Of a stretch of 64,000 nucleotides of DNA, positions 36,260 to 47,640 are shown in pieces. The stretch comes from Sphagnum compactum (Eukaryota; Bryophyta; Sphagnopsida; Sphagnales): contig OZ234502.1 of assembly GCA_965153455.1 (NCBI GenBank), positions 10,509,495 to 10,573,494 of the forward strand. The letters are read 5' to 3'. The notes below the pieces were generated by a model. The model saw only the letters and a program-made list of their open reading frames with translations. It was not told where the DNA came from and did not search any database. Within the stretch, counting starts at the first letter, position 1. Each line of letters starts with the position of its first letter. Made by a program: the position numbers and the translations under genes.

Positions 36260-37013
36260 TAAAAACAGCCTTAACCTATGTATAAAACATCTACTTACCT
36301 AGTAAGTTACCTATCTACCTATATATGAGACCTATTATTTCCTACAGAATTGGTTACCAAGGTGAAACCCAAATATTAACTCAGGTTTGAGGTTCATCCA
36401 CAACTGAGTTATAATGGGCATCCAGTGGGGATGGTGTGCTGGTAGGTGTTCGTTCACCGTGGCCCTTAATGAGGACTATGTTTGTTTTCTTCCCAACTTT
36501 CTTCATTTTATTTTGTCACCCCCATGACCCTTTTTGGTTCATTGTGTTTGTTCCCAATGGCCGTGAGGAACAACCATTGGGAATGCAATGAACTTAAAAC
36601 AAGGCTCCAATTGACAATATATATTCCTTTTTCTTACACATAGTCACTAATGGGAGGGTTAGAGGGGGTATTAGGTCAAGATAAGAATCTTGCCTCCTTG
36701 AAAACAACTTGGGATCAATCTCCGGTGTTCATGTGCTATAAAATGTAACATTTTTGTGCTTTAAGGCAACACCACCAACGTAGGTATTGCCAAAAAATTT
36801 CACCAAAAAAATTCTAAGGCATGGGAACAAAAAATCAATTTCATCCATCATTTTCTGTCCAAGTAACTTCCCAATGTGGTTGTCATTTTGTGCTAGCCTT
36901 TGAGAACATGTCTTAGGGTTGAAGTGGAAGGAGCCCATAGTCGTTATTGTCTAGTCTTTTTAGTTTGTCTGAATGTTGTCAAAGTTTCTTTGAAAGGGGA
37001 GGTCTAGAGTTGG

Positions 37014-37328
37014 AGGTCACGCTTGAAAGTAGTTGCATCAACAAAATTTGAGGTTGTGTGCTTAAGGTAGGTGCATGAACAGAGCTTGAAGTCATGCGTT
37101 TGAAAGCAAGCACATCAATAGAGCTTGAGGTCAAGCGCTTGAAGGTAGGCGCATCAATAGAGCTTGAGGTCATGCACTTGAAGGCCGGCGCATCAATAGA
37201 ACTTGATGTCAAGCGCTTGAATGTAGGTGCATCAACAAAACTTGAGGTCGTGTGCTTGAAGGCAAGTGCATCAATAGAGCTTGAAGTTGCATGCTTGAAG
37301 GTAGGCGCATCAACTGAGCTTAAGGTCG
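37014..37328 (+). repeat. Tandem array of eight 39-bp (13-codon) units
   Basis: The anchor ATCAATAGAGCTTGA or a variant falls at 37037, 37075, 37114, 37153, 37192, 37231, 37270 and 37309. After the first, spacing is exactly 39 bp despite many substitutions. From the ATG at 37094 a frame of 85 codons stays open through the array to 37351, giving a 13-residue repeat of the type VKRLKVGASIELE. No upstream exon or known repeat-protein family was recognised. Confidence 0.85.
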
Positions 37329-37351
37329 TTTCGACTAGCTTTTCTTTTTGA

Positions 37352-38326
37352 ATCTAGTTTTTCTCATCACATCACTGTTAGGTGTGTTCGTGTTTTTTAT
37401 CTCGGAGTTTTCTTTCTGCGTTGTTACCATGTTTTATTCGCATAATGTCTGTTGCAAGATTTTTTTCCTTCATTACTAGCACAGCTTCATGAAAGGCCAC
37501 CCACCCACTATTTCAATAGGTATGGTGGGTGGGTGTCTGTATACAATACAGACCCACCCTACAGACAAGTTATTCTGATGATTATGGTAGCCCACTATTC
37601 TGATGGGTTCCTTCCCCCACCCTCTGAAATGGCAGTAAAAACAGACACATGCCAGTCAGAAGGTCTCTCATTTACTACTGACAGTAGGTGCTCATTTGAC
37701 TAAAAAGAACTCCAACTGTAGGTAGAGCCCTTTCTTTTAACTGCCAGATGGCAGTTGGTTTAGGGTTTAAGCCCTAAGGGGGGAAAACAGGTTTTACTGG
37801 AATAAGGGCCCAATGAGACAGAGCTGAAGACAGGCAGGATTTTCACCACTTGGCAACAAAACAAAAATCCAGTGTGTGACTCATGTAAAGGATTTTTGTG
37901 AAAAAATTGCACCAAAGTCTGGCAAAAAACATGATACCCATTGTGGCTACATCACAAAATTGGAAAAAACAAATTTTTACTTGTTTCATCTCTCAGAGGT
38001 GATCAACATCAAGAAGAGTCGAGCATCAATCCCAATGACAATATTTCATTAGTATCAATTGTATCCTCCCTTGAAGCTAGTCCCAATTGCTGGGCTGAAT
38101 TAAAACAAGAGAATGCTGAACTTACAAAAAGGTGACGTGTAATGGGTAGAAAAAGGTATAAATAAATCATCAACATCCATTCCCAGAATTTGCAATGAAT
38201 TTTACTTTTGATGATTTGTTTGAGAGATTTAAAACTACATACCAATCTGACGTTTGTTGAACATACAAGTCTGAAGCAAGACTCCACATCTTAACCTTCA
38301 TTGAGGAAGTACAATTTCTGTCACCC
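37352..38326. other. Intergenic sequence; one exon-like frame
   Basis: Short inverted repeats built on GGGTGGG/CCCACCC occur at 37495-37560. On the plus strand an acceptor-like CATCTCTCAG ends at 37998 and is followed by an open stretch to a donor-like AAAAAG/GTGACG at 38131. It encodes a SLEASPNCWAELKQENAELT tail that looks like a coiled coil. Nothing connects to it, so I do not call a gene. Confidence 0.3.
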
Positions 38327-38870
38327 TCAAATAGAAGAGATCTTCTTCAGAAGAATCCTTTTCACAATTTCCTCCAAGTCCATCATCTTTGAATCTTCAT
38401 CTGTTATGTGAAAGATATCTCCCAGTGCAAACGCAACTGTGAAGTCCACAACATCTGTTATTTTCTCATACATCTGAAGAATTTGCAATTATTGGAAAGA
38501 ACTTGCCATGCTTCATGATAACAGATTTTGATAAACATGAACCGTAAATGACACTGTAAGTTTAGGAGGCTTTTTGAGAGAATGTCATATCCTGGACCAA
38601 AAAAAAGCACCACTCAATCCTTGAACATTACAGAATTGAAAGTATGTATACTTGAGCCATCATTTCACGTCCATGGGATCAGTGATCAGGTCTCACACTT
38701 GCGAATGCTCTCGGACAGAACCTTGACATGAGCAGTTTCAAGGACAAGTTCAGGTTGTAGTTGTCCTTATTCTGCACACATCGCAACAACACAGATTAGC
38801 AACCCATCACATGGCCCACCCTGAAAACTGCTCCTGTGGACACGGCTTTCTCAAAGAGTCTCTGATTGTC
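38327..38870 (-). other. Exon-like segments of an unidentified gene downstream of XPD
   Basis: On the minus strand, 38327-38473 is an open 49-codon segment ending in TGA, preceded by a good acceptor (TTCTTCAG). It encodes MYEKITDVVDFTVAF and a KMMDLEEIVKRILLKK tail, with balanced charge and amphipathic pattern. A second candidate at 38820-38870 encodes DNQRLFEKAVSTGAVFR before a GTGGGC donor-like site, and the phases agree (both phase 0). The segments lie just downstream of the XPD stop codon on the same strand. I cannot name a family, and exon picking of this kind can mislead, so treat it as a candidate only. Confidence 0.25.
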
Positions 38871-39132
38871 CTTAACTTGAAATTTCAGGTGGGTATGTAC
38901 ACATGTTCATGCTCATGGTGAAGGTCAACAAAAAGTCCAACAAAAAATGTAATCAAAAGAGCATGATGTCAAGACACAGCCACATGATATGGTCCATCCA
39001 CATCACACTACCTAACCATTAGCTTTGGAACACTCTGAAGCTGGTAGAGAAAAGAAGCATGGACTTACCAACCTGTAATGCAAGGACAGGATTAGGTCAT
39101 AGAGCATTTGAGGCAAGGAGGGCCTTTGGTGA

Positions 39133-42100
39133 CTAGGTGTTCATTTTCTCCAGATCAGCCTGACATAGAAGTGTCATTCTGGCTCCAGCACCTGTCTTAT
39201 CGTACGGTTGAGCCATTCGCCTTAAAAACTGCACATGCACATTCCAAAAGCTAAGGAACATGTTCTTGAAAGAACTGGCAATACAAGACTGCTCCCACTA
39301 TTCTGTACCTTGCCAAGTAACTAAAGCATGACTCTGGAATAGCAAAACCTGTGCAGAAGAGCTATGAAGCATGGATAACATGGATTGGCAGCAGCAACAA
39401 CCACCACAGTGAAGGAGAGAGAGACCAAGGAATGAGCCAACTACATAGCAAGTACCATAGAGAGGTACATCAAAACTTGTGCTGACCAATGGATGTAATG
39501 ACATACCTCACGAGCAATATAAAGAGACATATCTGTGCTGAGATTAAGGTGGGCATCACGCAAATGTGACAGGATCCAGGCAGGCAGCTTTGAGCGCTTG
39601 TCATGCCGGTTGTACCTGTCACATCCCCAATTACCCCAAACTTTCTTGCAGACATGAATAAACAACAGGATGGGAACAACATGTAGAAGCAGGCAGAATA
39701 TGACCTCAACAAACATGTCCAGTATCCTCATCATGAAATCCTGACAACCCGATGTCAGGAGAGGCAGGTATGTGCATGTAATTGTGCACAATACCCTACA
39801 AACAAGGTCTTATTCAACCAAAAGCTTGTCAGCTAAAACTCCTCACCAACTTGATCAACTTCTGACCATATGTGGGGTGCAAAGATGCCTAGTTTCTGAA
39901 AGAAAACACCCAGAAGAAGTCACCCACAAGTCCTATACAGGTACCTCAAAAGTACCTAAATATACAAAAAGCTCTCAAAAGGAATGGAGCAAACATACCG
40001 CTTATCAGCAAAAATCATCATGCCATAGTCTGATTTGGAGCGGATAACACGGCCAACACATTGTGCAGCTTGCCTCTGAACCACAAAAGAATGTATCCAA
40101 GATGGTGCAATTAACATTTCCACTCACAACGACCTTGCTGCCTCTGTGACTTCAACTGTGAATTGAGTGGCCAAATCTGAGGGTGCTAGGAAAGAAGTAA
40201 AAAGCTCAAGGGGGCAGAAACACCAAGATGAAAGCACCAGATCCACAGACAGGAGAAAGGCCAACAGAATAAGCAAAAATCAGTGCAGCTGGGCACTCAA
40301 AAGCTGACTAGAGGGATTGTCCTATGATCCACCTTAGACATACCACAGCATCAAATGTCAAGAAATCATTTTCATTGATTTGGAATGTGTCTCTTAAATA
40401 CTCCAGCCGTGCTCGCAAGATCCTGCCAAGAGAACACAACACAGTACAAAGGATCAGGGCTATATCTGCACAAGGATAGGCTGGAAGATAAAGCACTCAA
40501 ACTCTTGGACCAACAAAAGAAGTTCACTGCCTTCATACACCAACATGCCAACCATATGAGAAATGTCATGTGCCATTTTGTCTTGTAATGATGTGCTGCA
40601 ATTGAATGTGCAGCGCACAACTACCTTCTCAAATATAGAGTGACAGATTACAGAGATGAGGGCATCACAAAAGAAAAGGTGGAAAGAAGTGCTGTACCTG
40701 CTGAGCGTGAATTGAAATGGAACACCAAACATTATTACAAGGCGCCCATAGTGCCGATCAAAATCAATTCCTTCTGCAACTTTCCCCCTGCATCAAACCC
40801 ACCAAGTACATGCTTACCAGCCACTCCTGTTACTAGGAAACCTTTTTTCATTCAAAAGCATGATGGTAAACCAGTTCAGGAATTAGCAGCATCAACTGCA
40901 AACCTTGTCAGAGAGAGTACCTGGCAACAGAGAAGAAGACAGCACCACGGCCACAATCACAGGCCCGCCGGTAGTTGTCAAGTGCAAGTGTGGTCTCCAC
41001 AACATCTTGTGTCTCAATGAACACAAGCTTGTGCTGCATGACCTCCTGCAGTGTAATAAACTTGATTTCACTTAGGATTCTTTTGTCAGTACAACTAAAC
41101 TTCTTCCACGTAGCACCACCTATGTAGCCAGACATTAACAATTGCAGTAACACATAATTGGCCAGCAAAGTTTAATACATGCTAACAGCAGAATTAAAGG
41201 GTCAAAATAAATCACAGAACTACAGGCATGTGTTTGGAAAACAAGAGACAAAGACAAGCCATTCCTGAAAAACAGGCAATATACTACAACAGGAACATAC
41301 AAAGAACCAAAGTGATTAAAGGCATGAGTTGGGAAAGAGCACAGGCAGCTGGGCTGTTTACAAGGATCGAGCATCACAACTAGTGACCCATCACATCCCA
41401 CAGAAATCAAATCTTTCTTCAAATTCCACAAAACCAGACCAAATTGTGCATTCACTAATGTCCACAATCTGGAAGGTAAGACAGAAAGTGCAACACCTGT
41501 AAGATGCCCATTTCATTCCAGCTGTTTACAATGCCGTCCATGTAGGAGTAGCTGACAAAGAAGCAAACAACGCCATCAGGCACAGCACCCACCATCTCCA
41601 GGAGTAACCGTCCATAATTCCGAACAACACCAGGATCACTCCGCATATCAAATTTGGTGCTGACTGGCAGCTGGTCACTGCCAATAACAACAAACCATTA
41701 ACAACAACATCAGCCTCGACTACACAACCTCTCTTTAACCACCTACTGTCAGCTAAAATGAATCATATCAACACCGCACTCTGAAGACTGCCAACAATGG
41801 CAAGGCCCCCAAGTGTGTAAACAACAAACAGCAAATGGACCAAGCCAATCAGGTAAGCATTTAAAAAAGGTTTGTAAAGAATTTGCCTGCTTCTATTTAA
41901 GCATAGTGAAAAGGTTAGTAGTTGCTAACCTGCCACGGGTCAGGATCATTGGACACAAGCAATCACGGGTGAGACTCATTTCGAAACTTCGTGAAATAAC
42001 TGGATTGAAGTTGAGCAAGCGGGGATACAAATCAATTGGGCTTAGTGTCCCTGATGTTATTACAACGCTCTGAAAACGCTCAAACACTGGCTTTATTGCC

Positions 42101-44430
42101 AGAGATGCATCCAAACAGCTCAACTGTGCCCATACCCAAAACAACATCATGTCATGCACCTTGGATAACATCAGCAGCACAGAAGTGACCATAGTCTCTA
42201 GATTCATAGTTCACACACAAAACCAACACAAGTACGAAATTTCAACCAAAGGTGAATCGAACTACCCACAAAAGACTGTGCAGAGACAACCAAACATTCA
42301 ACAATTTTTTTATCACTGTAACTTTCAGCAGATTTGTGATCAAAGACACTACACCAGCCTCAAAGCAGAAATCTGTGAACAGATGTTTCACATAAGCATC
42401 ACAAGCAAACAACCTAAAGTGTAAAGAAGATGAAGTCCTGAAAACCCAGCAGCCAGTGTTCTCATTTTCAATCAACTGACAAATCCTGGTGGTAAAATGT
42501 AGGCACAAAGGTACAAGAGAATATGGATCAATACATGCCTGCAAGACTGGATCAGGAACATTCGGCATCCGCTCATCATAGGGCTCGATAATGATGGAGA
42601 AGCCCCTTGTATAGGTGCCCACTAGAGTTGCAAAGTCACAAACACACTGGATGTGCATGAATTCATCAGTATCAGTAACCTCTAGGGTCAGCAACAGTGA
42701 ATGTAACCGATCATAGCAAAACTTCAGTGTCTTCTGGTCAATGCCAGCCTGGGACTGGAGTGAATTCAAGAATGACACTGGCCCTTCACTCTCAACTTGT
42801 TCAGTCTGTAGGCGTCCCTTCAGATACTGCACCAACCGTCTCAAAAAGGACACAAAGTGTTCTGCCCGTCGAATGTTTCCTGGAACAGCTTCACGCAGAA
42901 TGTCATCTGGCAATGCTGGGTTTGCCAACCATGTGTCTGTCCCTGCAAATTGCAAGGCAAAGAACGTCCATGTGAGAGAAATCCGAAAACAAGACAGAAA
43001 ATCCTGTTGATACCTCTCTCTCCACCTTGTAGGTACTGGGATACTTAACTGAATCCACGCGTGCAGCAGCCAAAGGTAGGTGTGCACAAGTGCACAAAAA
43101 GAAAAACACTGCTACTGTGGTTGCTGAAGGTGAAGCATGCATCAGAGGGAGGAAAAGAGAGAACAGCACCAGGCAAGTTGCCACGCTGTGCTAAGCCCTC
43201 CACCAATCTGTTGTACTCTTCACGAAGTCGATTTGCATCTGTGGTCTTGAACCTGCCCAACTCATGGCCTCCACCATTTTATGCAGACGCATACTAACGG
43301 TGAACGGTAAACCAAACCTAACACCATTGCACTACGCAGAGCAAGCTCAATCTGTTTTCTTTGACGTAACACCATAAGCAACCAAGAGTATTTCACATGT
43401 AAAAGAAAGATGTGAGCAACAACAACCATGAGGAAATCATAAACAGTCATTCAAGCTCTTGTCAAGTAGGATGGCAAATCAGGTGTTGTCATGTATGGCA
43501 GAAGCTTGATCCCCAATAGTAGCTTGCAGCAAGATAGCCCTACTTTGAGATGAATCACAGGCAATGTTTTGGGTGTCATTTCTTTGTAAGATTTTTCAGC
43601 AAAGCTGAGCACACTTACTTCTCAATCAGTTGTGTAACCTTGCTGAGATTGCGTGTGGCACCGTCTAATGTTTGCTGTCTTATATTCACACTCAGCGCCT
43701 CAATGCACACATTATCAATATTATGAGCTTCATCAAACACAACCACGCACTCCTTCTCCATCTCTCGTGAGATGATGCCCGAAACCTTGGGATCCAGCAG
43801 ATACTGATAGTTATACACGACCACATTAGCAAATTGGATCATGTGGCGTGCTAAGAAGTAGGGGCACCATCCTTTCTGTCGCCCGAACGTCCGCAAGTCA
43901 TGCAAGGTGTAGACACCCTGTGGAAGCAATGCATTGGCACCATCTCTCTCATAGCCTTCAAAGAATCCGCATGTCTCAACATTAGGGTTATCCACAGCTA
44001 TGGCTCTGACCCATGAGGCTGTCAATTTCCTACAGCCAGCATCCACACTTTCTCGGGAGCCTTCACCGCTCACCTGTGGATGTATGCACAGGTTTTTCCG
44101 GGAGCTTAACCCGAGTGCCAACATCTTAGCCTCCTTGCCCAGCTCCTTCTCCTGATAAGCCTGCAGGGTTCGAAGCTCGTCCAGCACTTTCTCCATCTCG
44201 TGCACTGTTCTGGTACAGTAGATGAGCTTCCCCATCTTTTGATGATTCAATTGATAGCTGGTGATCAGCGACAAGAGGGTAATGGTCTTACCAGTTCCCG
44301 TGGGCATCTCCAGAAGGCAATGCCCTTTTGCATCCAGAGCACGCTTGAGCTCCAACATGTACTCATACTGCTCCGGGTAGATGAACTCATAAGGGAAGTA
44401 CACTGTCAGATCGTCTATCTTGAACTTCAT
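39133..44430 (-). CDS. XPD: XPD/ERCC2 5'-3' DNA helicase of TFIIH (UVH6-type)
   Basis: Eleven exons join in frame: 43619-44430, 43170-43252, 42539-42942, 42123-41930, 41677-41497, 41045-40921, 40787-40698, 40422-40344, 40075-39999, 39615-39507 and 39228-39133. They give 749 residues, close to plant XPD (about 758). The protein is the helicase subunit of TFIIH, which opens DNA in nucleotide excision repair and supports RNA polymerase II initiation. Visible features are Walker A MPTGTGKT (42-49), the four iron-sulfur cysteines C115, C133, C154 and C189, the DEAH box (233-236), SGTLSP, the FIETQD motif, and the [13 protein letters not shown] motif VI. The start has the canonical [14 protein letters not shown] beginning. 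Intron 3 (42124-42538) has a GC donor (CAG/GCATGT) and all others are GT-AG. The last exon ends LEKMNT, a few residues shorter than in Arabidopsis. It is divergently arranged with the gene at 45164. Confidence 0.96.
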
Positions 44431-45163
44431 CTCAAGATCTCCCCTTGCGTCTCCTTGTTCTCTTCCTCCTCCTCTTGTGTCTCCTCTTGTGTCCTTCTCT
44501 TTCTTCTTCGTCTTCTTCTTCTTGGGTCTTCTTCTGGAATCTACCTATCTGTTCCCCGCCACAAGAAATCAGGAAGCACTAAACCCTAAATCCCATCTCC
44601 AACCAGCCATACAAGATTTGGGCTGGCGAGTGTGGGATCCTATGCAGGGAATTCTTTTTTGCAAGCTCTTCCAACCCTCTCATCAGCGAGCGAGAGAGAT
44701 AAATACCTCAGATCGCCGTTTCTTGCAACAGAAATCCGATCCATGAAAAGGAGGAGGAGGAGGATTCATTTATGACTGACGCAAATGCTGCTGCAGCAGA
44801 AGACTGAAGACTGGCAGGGGGTTCTTCCTTTAGGGTTTCAGGTTTCCTCGAGTCTGATGCAGCGCATCATCATCATCTCCTGCTTCACACATCTTCTCAG
44901 ATGTTTGCAGTAGTGTGTTTAGTGAGAAGAACTGTATGCCCAACGGTCTGTCGTGAAGAGTACTCCAACGGCACACGGAGCTGGAGAGGAGCATACAGAA
45001 GAGAGGGATACCAGAAGGTGGGACACAGAAAACCCTAGCAAGCGGCAAGCAGGAAGGCAGGCAGCAAGGAAAGGCCCAGCAGCAACTCTCAGTTCACGGA
45101 GTGTAGAGAGTACTACCCAGGGCTGGGGATTCTGCTCTGTGCAAGAGGAAAACGACGAAGGCA
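44431..45163. promoter_or_regulatory. Shared divergent promoter of XPD and the NAM-associated gene, with telo-boxes
   Basis: 733 bp separate the two start codons. A telo-box AAACCCTAA occurs at 44581-44589, a reverse telo-box TTAGGGTTT at 44830-44838, and a partial AAAACCCTA near 45031. Telo-boxes in plants are typical of promoters of growth- and replication-associated genes. A CT/TTC-rich stretch at 44458-44523 is probably XPD 5' UTR. Confidence 0.55.
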
Positions 45164-46306
45164 ATGGCTTTGACTACTACTACTGAAGCCGAAAGTGCGG
45201 CGAGGAAGAAACGCAAGGGGAAAAACTTCTGTGCGGAGGAGGAACGACAGCTTTGTCGAAGTTTTCTTGCGGTTTCTCAGGACCCAATACCGGGGAATGG
45301 GCGACGAACGCCTGCGTTCTGGGACCGCATACACGAGCATTACACCAAGAACAAGCCAGAGAATGCAGGAGAACGACCTGCGCGAAGCTTAGAATCGAAA
45401 TGGGGGATTATCAAACACGAGGTAGAGAAATTTGATGGTTGCTATGGGGCAGTGCTTGCGTTGAACGAAGCTGGAACTTCGGTTGAGGATGTGCTTCGAC
45501 GAGCTTTGGAGCTTTACAAGCTCAAGCATCCCAAAGGTCTATCTTTCTCTTTTATTCACTGTTGGTTGCTTCTCAAGGACATTCCCAAATGGGCTGAGAC
45601 AAGTCTCACAGACGAGAAGAAGACGACGACGACGACCCCTGTTGCGACAACGACGACCCCCACGACGATGGTGAAGCGTAAGCCGACTGACATGCTGCTG
45701 CCCAGATGGGCTGACACCAGTAACGAGGCGAAGAAGACAACTCCTCCAGTGACTACCACAACCATGAAGCGCAAGCCGACTGCCAGTAGCATGGTGGAAG
45801 GCTCTGAGGATTGTGAGGTAGTGGAGTCTTTGAGTGATAGTGGGGAAAGCTCGCCAAGTGGTCGCAAGGCAGTAGAATGGCGAAGGAAGAACAAGAAAAC
45901 GCAGAAGCTCAAGGAAAGTACCATGCGTGCACAAGCCAAAGCTACAGCTGATATGGCAGCTGCCACTTTGATGAAAGCTGAAATTCTTCAAGACCAATCT
46001 GCATTGGCTCTCTTCACCATGCCTGATGATCAACTGACTTCAGCTGAGGCTAGAGAGTATCTGCAACTGCGTCGACAGGAGGAGCTTCTGAAGCTGCGAC
46101 GTCGATTAGCTGAAAGCAACAACAACAAGTCCATCACCACCACCATTACTACTGCTACTCCTGCAGCAGCAGTAGTGGCAACCAGCGCCCCAGCAGCAAC
46201 CAACACCACGACAACAACAACCAACATTGACACCACCACCACCAGCATCACCACCACACCGCAGCAACCCAATTCTGGTATGAGCACAAATCCCACAGCA
46301 ACCTGA
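45164..46306 (+). CDS. NAM-associated / Myb-SANT-like domain protein
   Basis: A single-exon frame of 380 residues starts at an ATG in good context (GGCAATGGC). Residues about 15-125 hold a Myb/SANT-like unit with KNFCAEEERQLCRSF, SQDPIPGNGRR, FWDRIHEHY, ARSLESKWGIIKHEVEKFDG and a closing HCWLLLKDIPKW. This arrangement is the plant family often annotated as no-apical-meristem-associated C-terminal domain or Myb-like DNA-binding (related to Harbinger-type transposon Myb proteins). A second conserved block at about 240-310 (GRKAVEWRRKNKK, then ALFTMPDDQLTSAEAREYLQ, LRRQEELLKLRRRLAE) is a helical, basic segment. Between and after these are Thr-rich repeats from ACGACG/ACCACC runs. It is probably a nuclear DNA-binding protein, domesticated or transposon-derived. 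No transposase lies nearby. Confidence 0.82.
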   Translation: MALTTTTEAESAARKKRKGKNFCAEEERQLCRSFLAVSQDPIPGNGRRTPAFWDRIHEHYTKNKPENAGERPARSLESKWGIIKHEVEKFDGCYGAVLALNEAGTSVEDVLRRALELYKLKHPKGLSFSFIHCWLLLKDIPKWAETSLTDEKKTTTTTPVATTTTPTTMVKRKPTDMLLPRWADTSNEAKKTTPPVTTTTMKRKPTASSMVEGSEDCEVVESLSDSGESSPSGRKAVEWRRKNKKTQKLKESTMRAQAKATADMAAATLMKAEILQDQSALALFTMPDDQLTSAEAREYLQLRRQEELLKLRRRLAESNNNKSITTTITTATPAAAVVATSAPAATNTTTTTTNIDTTTTSITTTPQQPNSGMSTNPTAT

Positions 46307-46494
46307 ACTTCTTCTTCCCCTTCCAGTGCTCACCCATCATCTCCTGTACACCCACCAATTTGAATTGAATTCCAACACTAGGACATGAGAGCAGAGAAGA
46401 AGGTTCAAGGATGATGATTATGATTACAGAAGCTTGGTGGTGAGGATGATGATGATTACAGAAGCTGCTTTGGTGTTGCTGGTGGCCTCCTTTT
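46307..46494 (+). other. 3' flank of the NAM-associated gene
   Basis: Probable 3' UTR. It contains an ATGATGATTATGATTACAG segment repeated imperfectly at about 46411 and 46446. No coding frame is supported. Confidence 0.4.
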
Positions 46495-47640
46495 GTTTCA
46501 GTAAGCATTGGGTGCTTCTTAAGACCCACAGATGTTTGATCAAATCTGACCTCAAAGGAAAATGTGTATTTGCATTTTCAAGCTCTTCTGTGCCTGGTGA
46601 CCTACTCTTGTTTCAGTAAACATTTGGTGCTTCTTAAGACCCACAGGTGTTCAATCAAATCTGACCTCAAAGGAAAATGTGTATTTGCATTTTCAAGCTC
46701 TTCTGTGCCTGGTGACCGACCTTTGTTTCAGTAAACATTTGGTGCTTCTTAAGACCCACAGGTGTTCAATCAAATCTGACCTCAAAGAAAAATGTGTATT
46801 TGCATTTTCATGCTCTTCTGTGGCTGGTGGCCTTTTGTTTCAGTAAAGATGGGTACTTTTTTTAGGCCCACAGATGTTCAATCAAATCTGACCCTGAAGC
46901 AAAATGTCTATTTGCATTTTCAAGCTCTTCTGTGCCTTCTCTGTATGTATGTAGGCTGCAAATTGTCAATCCCCTTCTTAGTTCTTAGTGGAGGAGGTCC
47001 ATGGGACATGATCACATAGAAGAAGCTTTGGTGTTACTGGTGACATTTTATTTCAGTAAAGATTGGTGCTTTTCTAGGTCCACAAATGTTCAATCAAATC
47101 TGTTCTCAAAGGAAAATTTATATTTTGCATTTTCAAGCTCTTCTGTGCCTTCACTATATGTATGTTGTAGGCTGGAAATGTCAATCCACTTCTCAGTTCT
47201 TAGTTGAGGAGGTTCATGGCCTTGATCACATGAAAGAAGCTTTGGCATTACTGGTGACATTTATTTCAGTAAAGATTGGGACCTCCTCATCAATCACCTT
47301 CTTAGATGAGGAGGTCCATGGCCATGGTCACATAGAAGAAGCTTTGGCATTACTGGTGACATTTGATTTCAGTAAAGATTGGGACCTCCTCATCAATTGC
47401 CTTCTTAGATGAGGAGGTCCATGGCCATTGTCACATAGAAGAAGCTTTGGTGTTAATACTGACCGTTTATTTCAGTAAACATTGGTGGTTTTTAAGGTCC
47501 AAAGATGTTGAATCAAATCTAACCTCAAAGCAAAACATTTGTTTGCATTTTTAAGCTCTTTTGTGCCTTCTTTGTATGTAGTTTGCAAACGTCAGTCCCT
47601 TCTTAGTTGATGAGGTCAATGGCTATGATGAAATAAAGCT
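46495..47640. repeat. Tandem repeat region, about 115-bp units passing into longer composite units
   Basis: GGTGCTTCTTAAGACCCACAG begins units at 46511, 46626 and 46741, an exact 115-bp spacing, and degenerate units continue near 46850, 47067 and 47485. From 46985 a second module (GAGGAGGTCCATGG, then AGAAGAAGCTTTGG and TTTCAGTAAAGATTGG) is interleaved and repeats at about 47209, 47308 and 47413. It lies directly downstream of the NAM-associated gene and could be transcribed as an extended 3' UTR. Confidence 0.8.

Larger units (their letters stand above)
33116..37013. other. Intergenic stretch without a supported gene
   Basis: A protein-like minus-strand frame at 33274-33471 (65 codons), with an acceptor-like CCCATTAG just upstream, is the only exon candidate, and I do not recognise it. 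A G-rich run at 35947-35969 could form a quadruplex. Two perfect inverted repeats lie at 36171-36194 and 36220-36259. The rest is AT-rich. Confidence 0.4.

Noticed and set aside
45539-46333. Long minus-strand frames opposite the NAM-associated gene
   Set aside because: They are shadows of the plus-strand coding sequence, which has the recognised domains.
46495-47640. CRISPR-like regular repeats
   Set aside because: Units are contiguous 115-bp tandem repeats without unique spacers, in a eukaryotic context with spliced genes.
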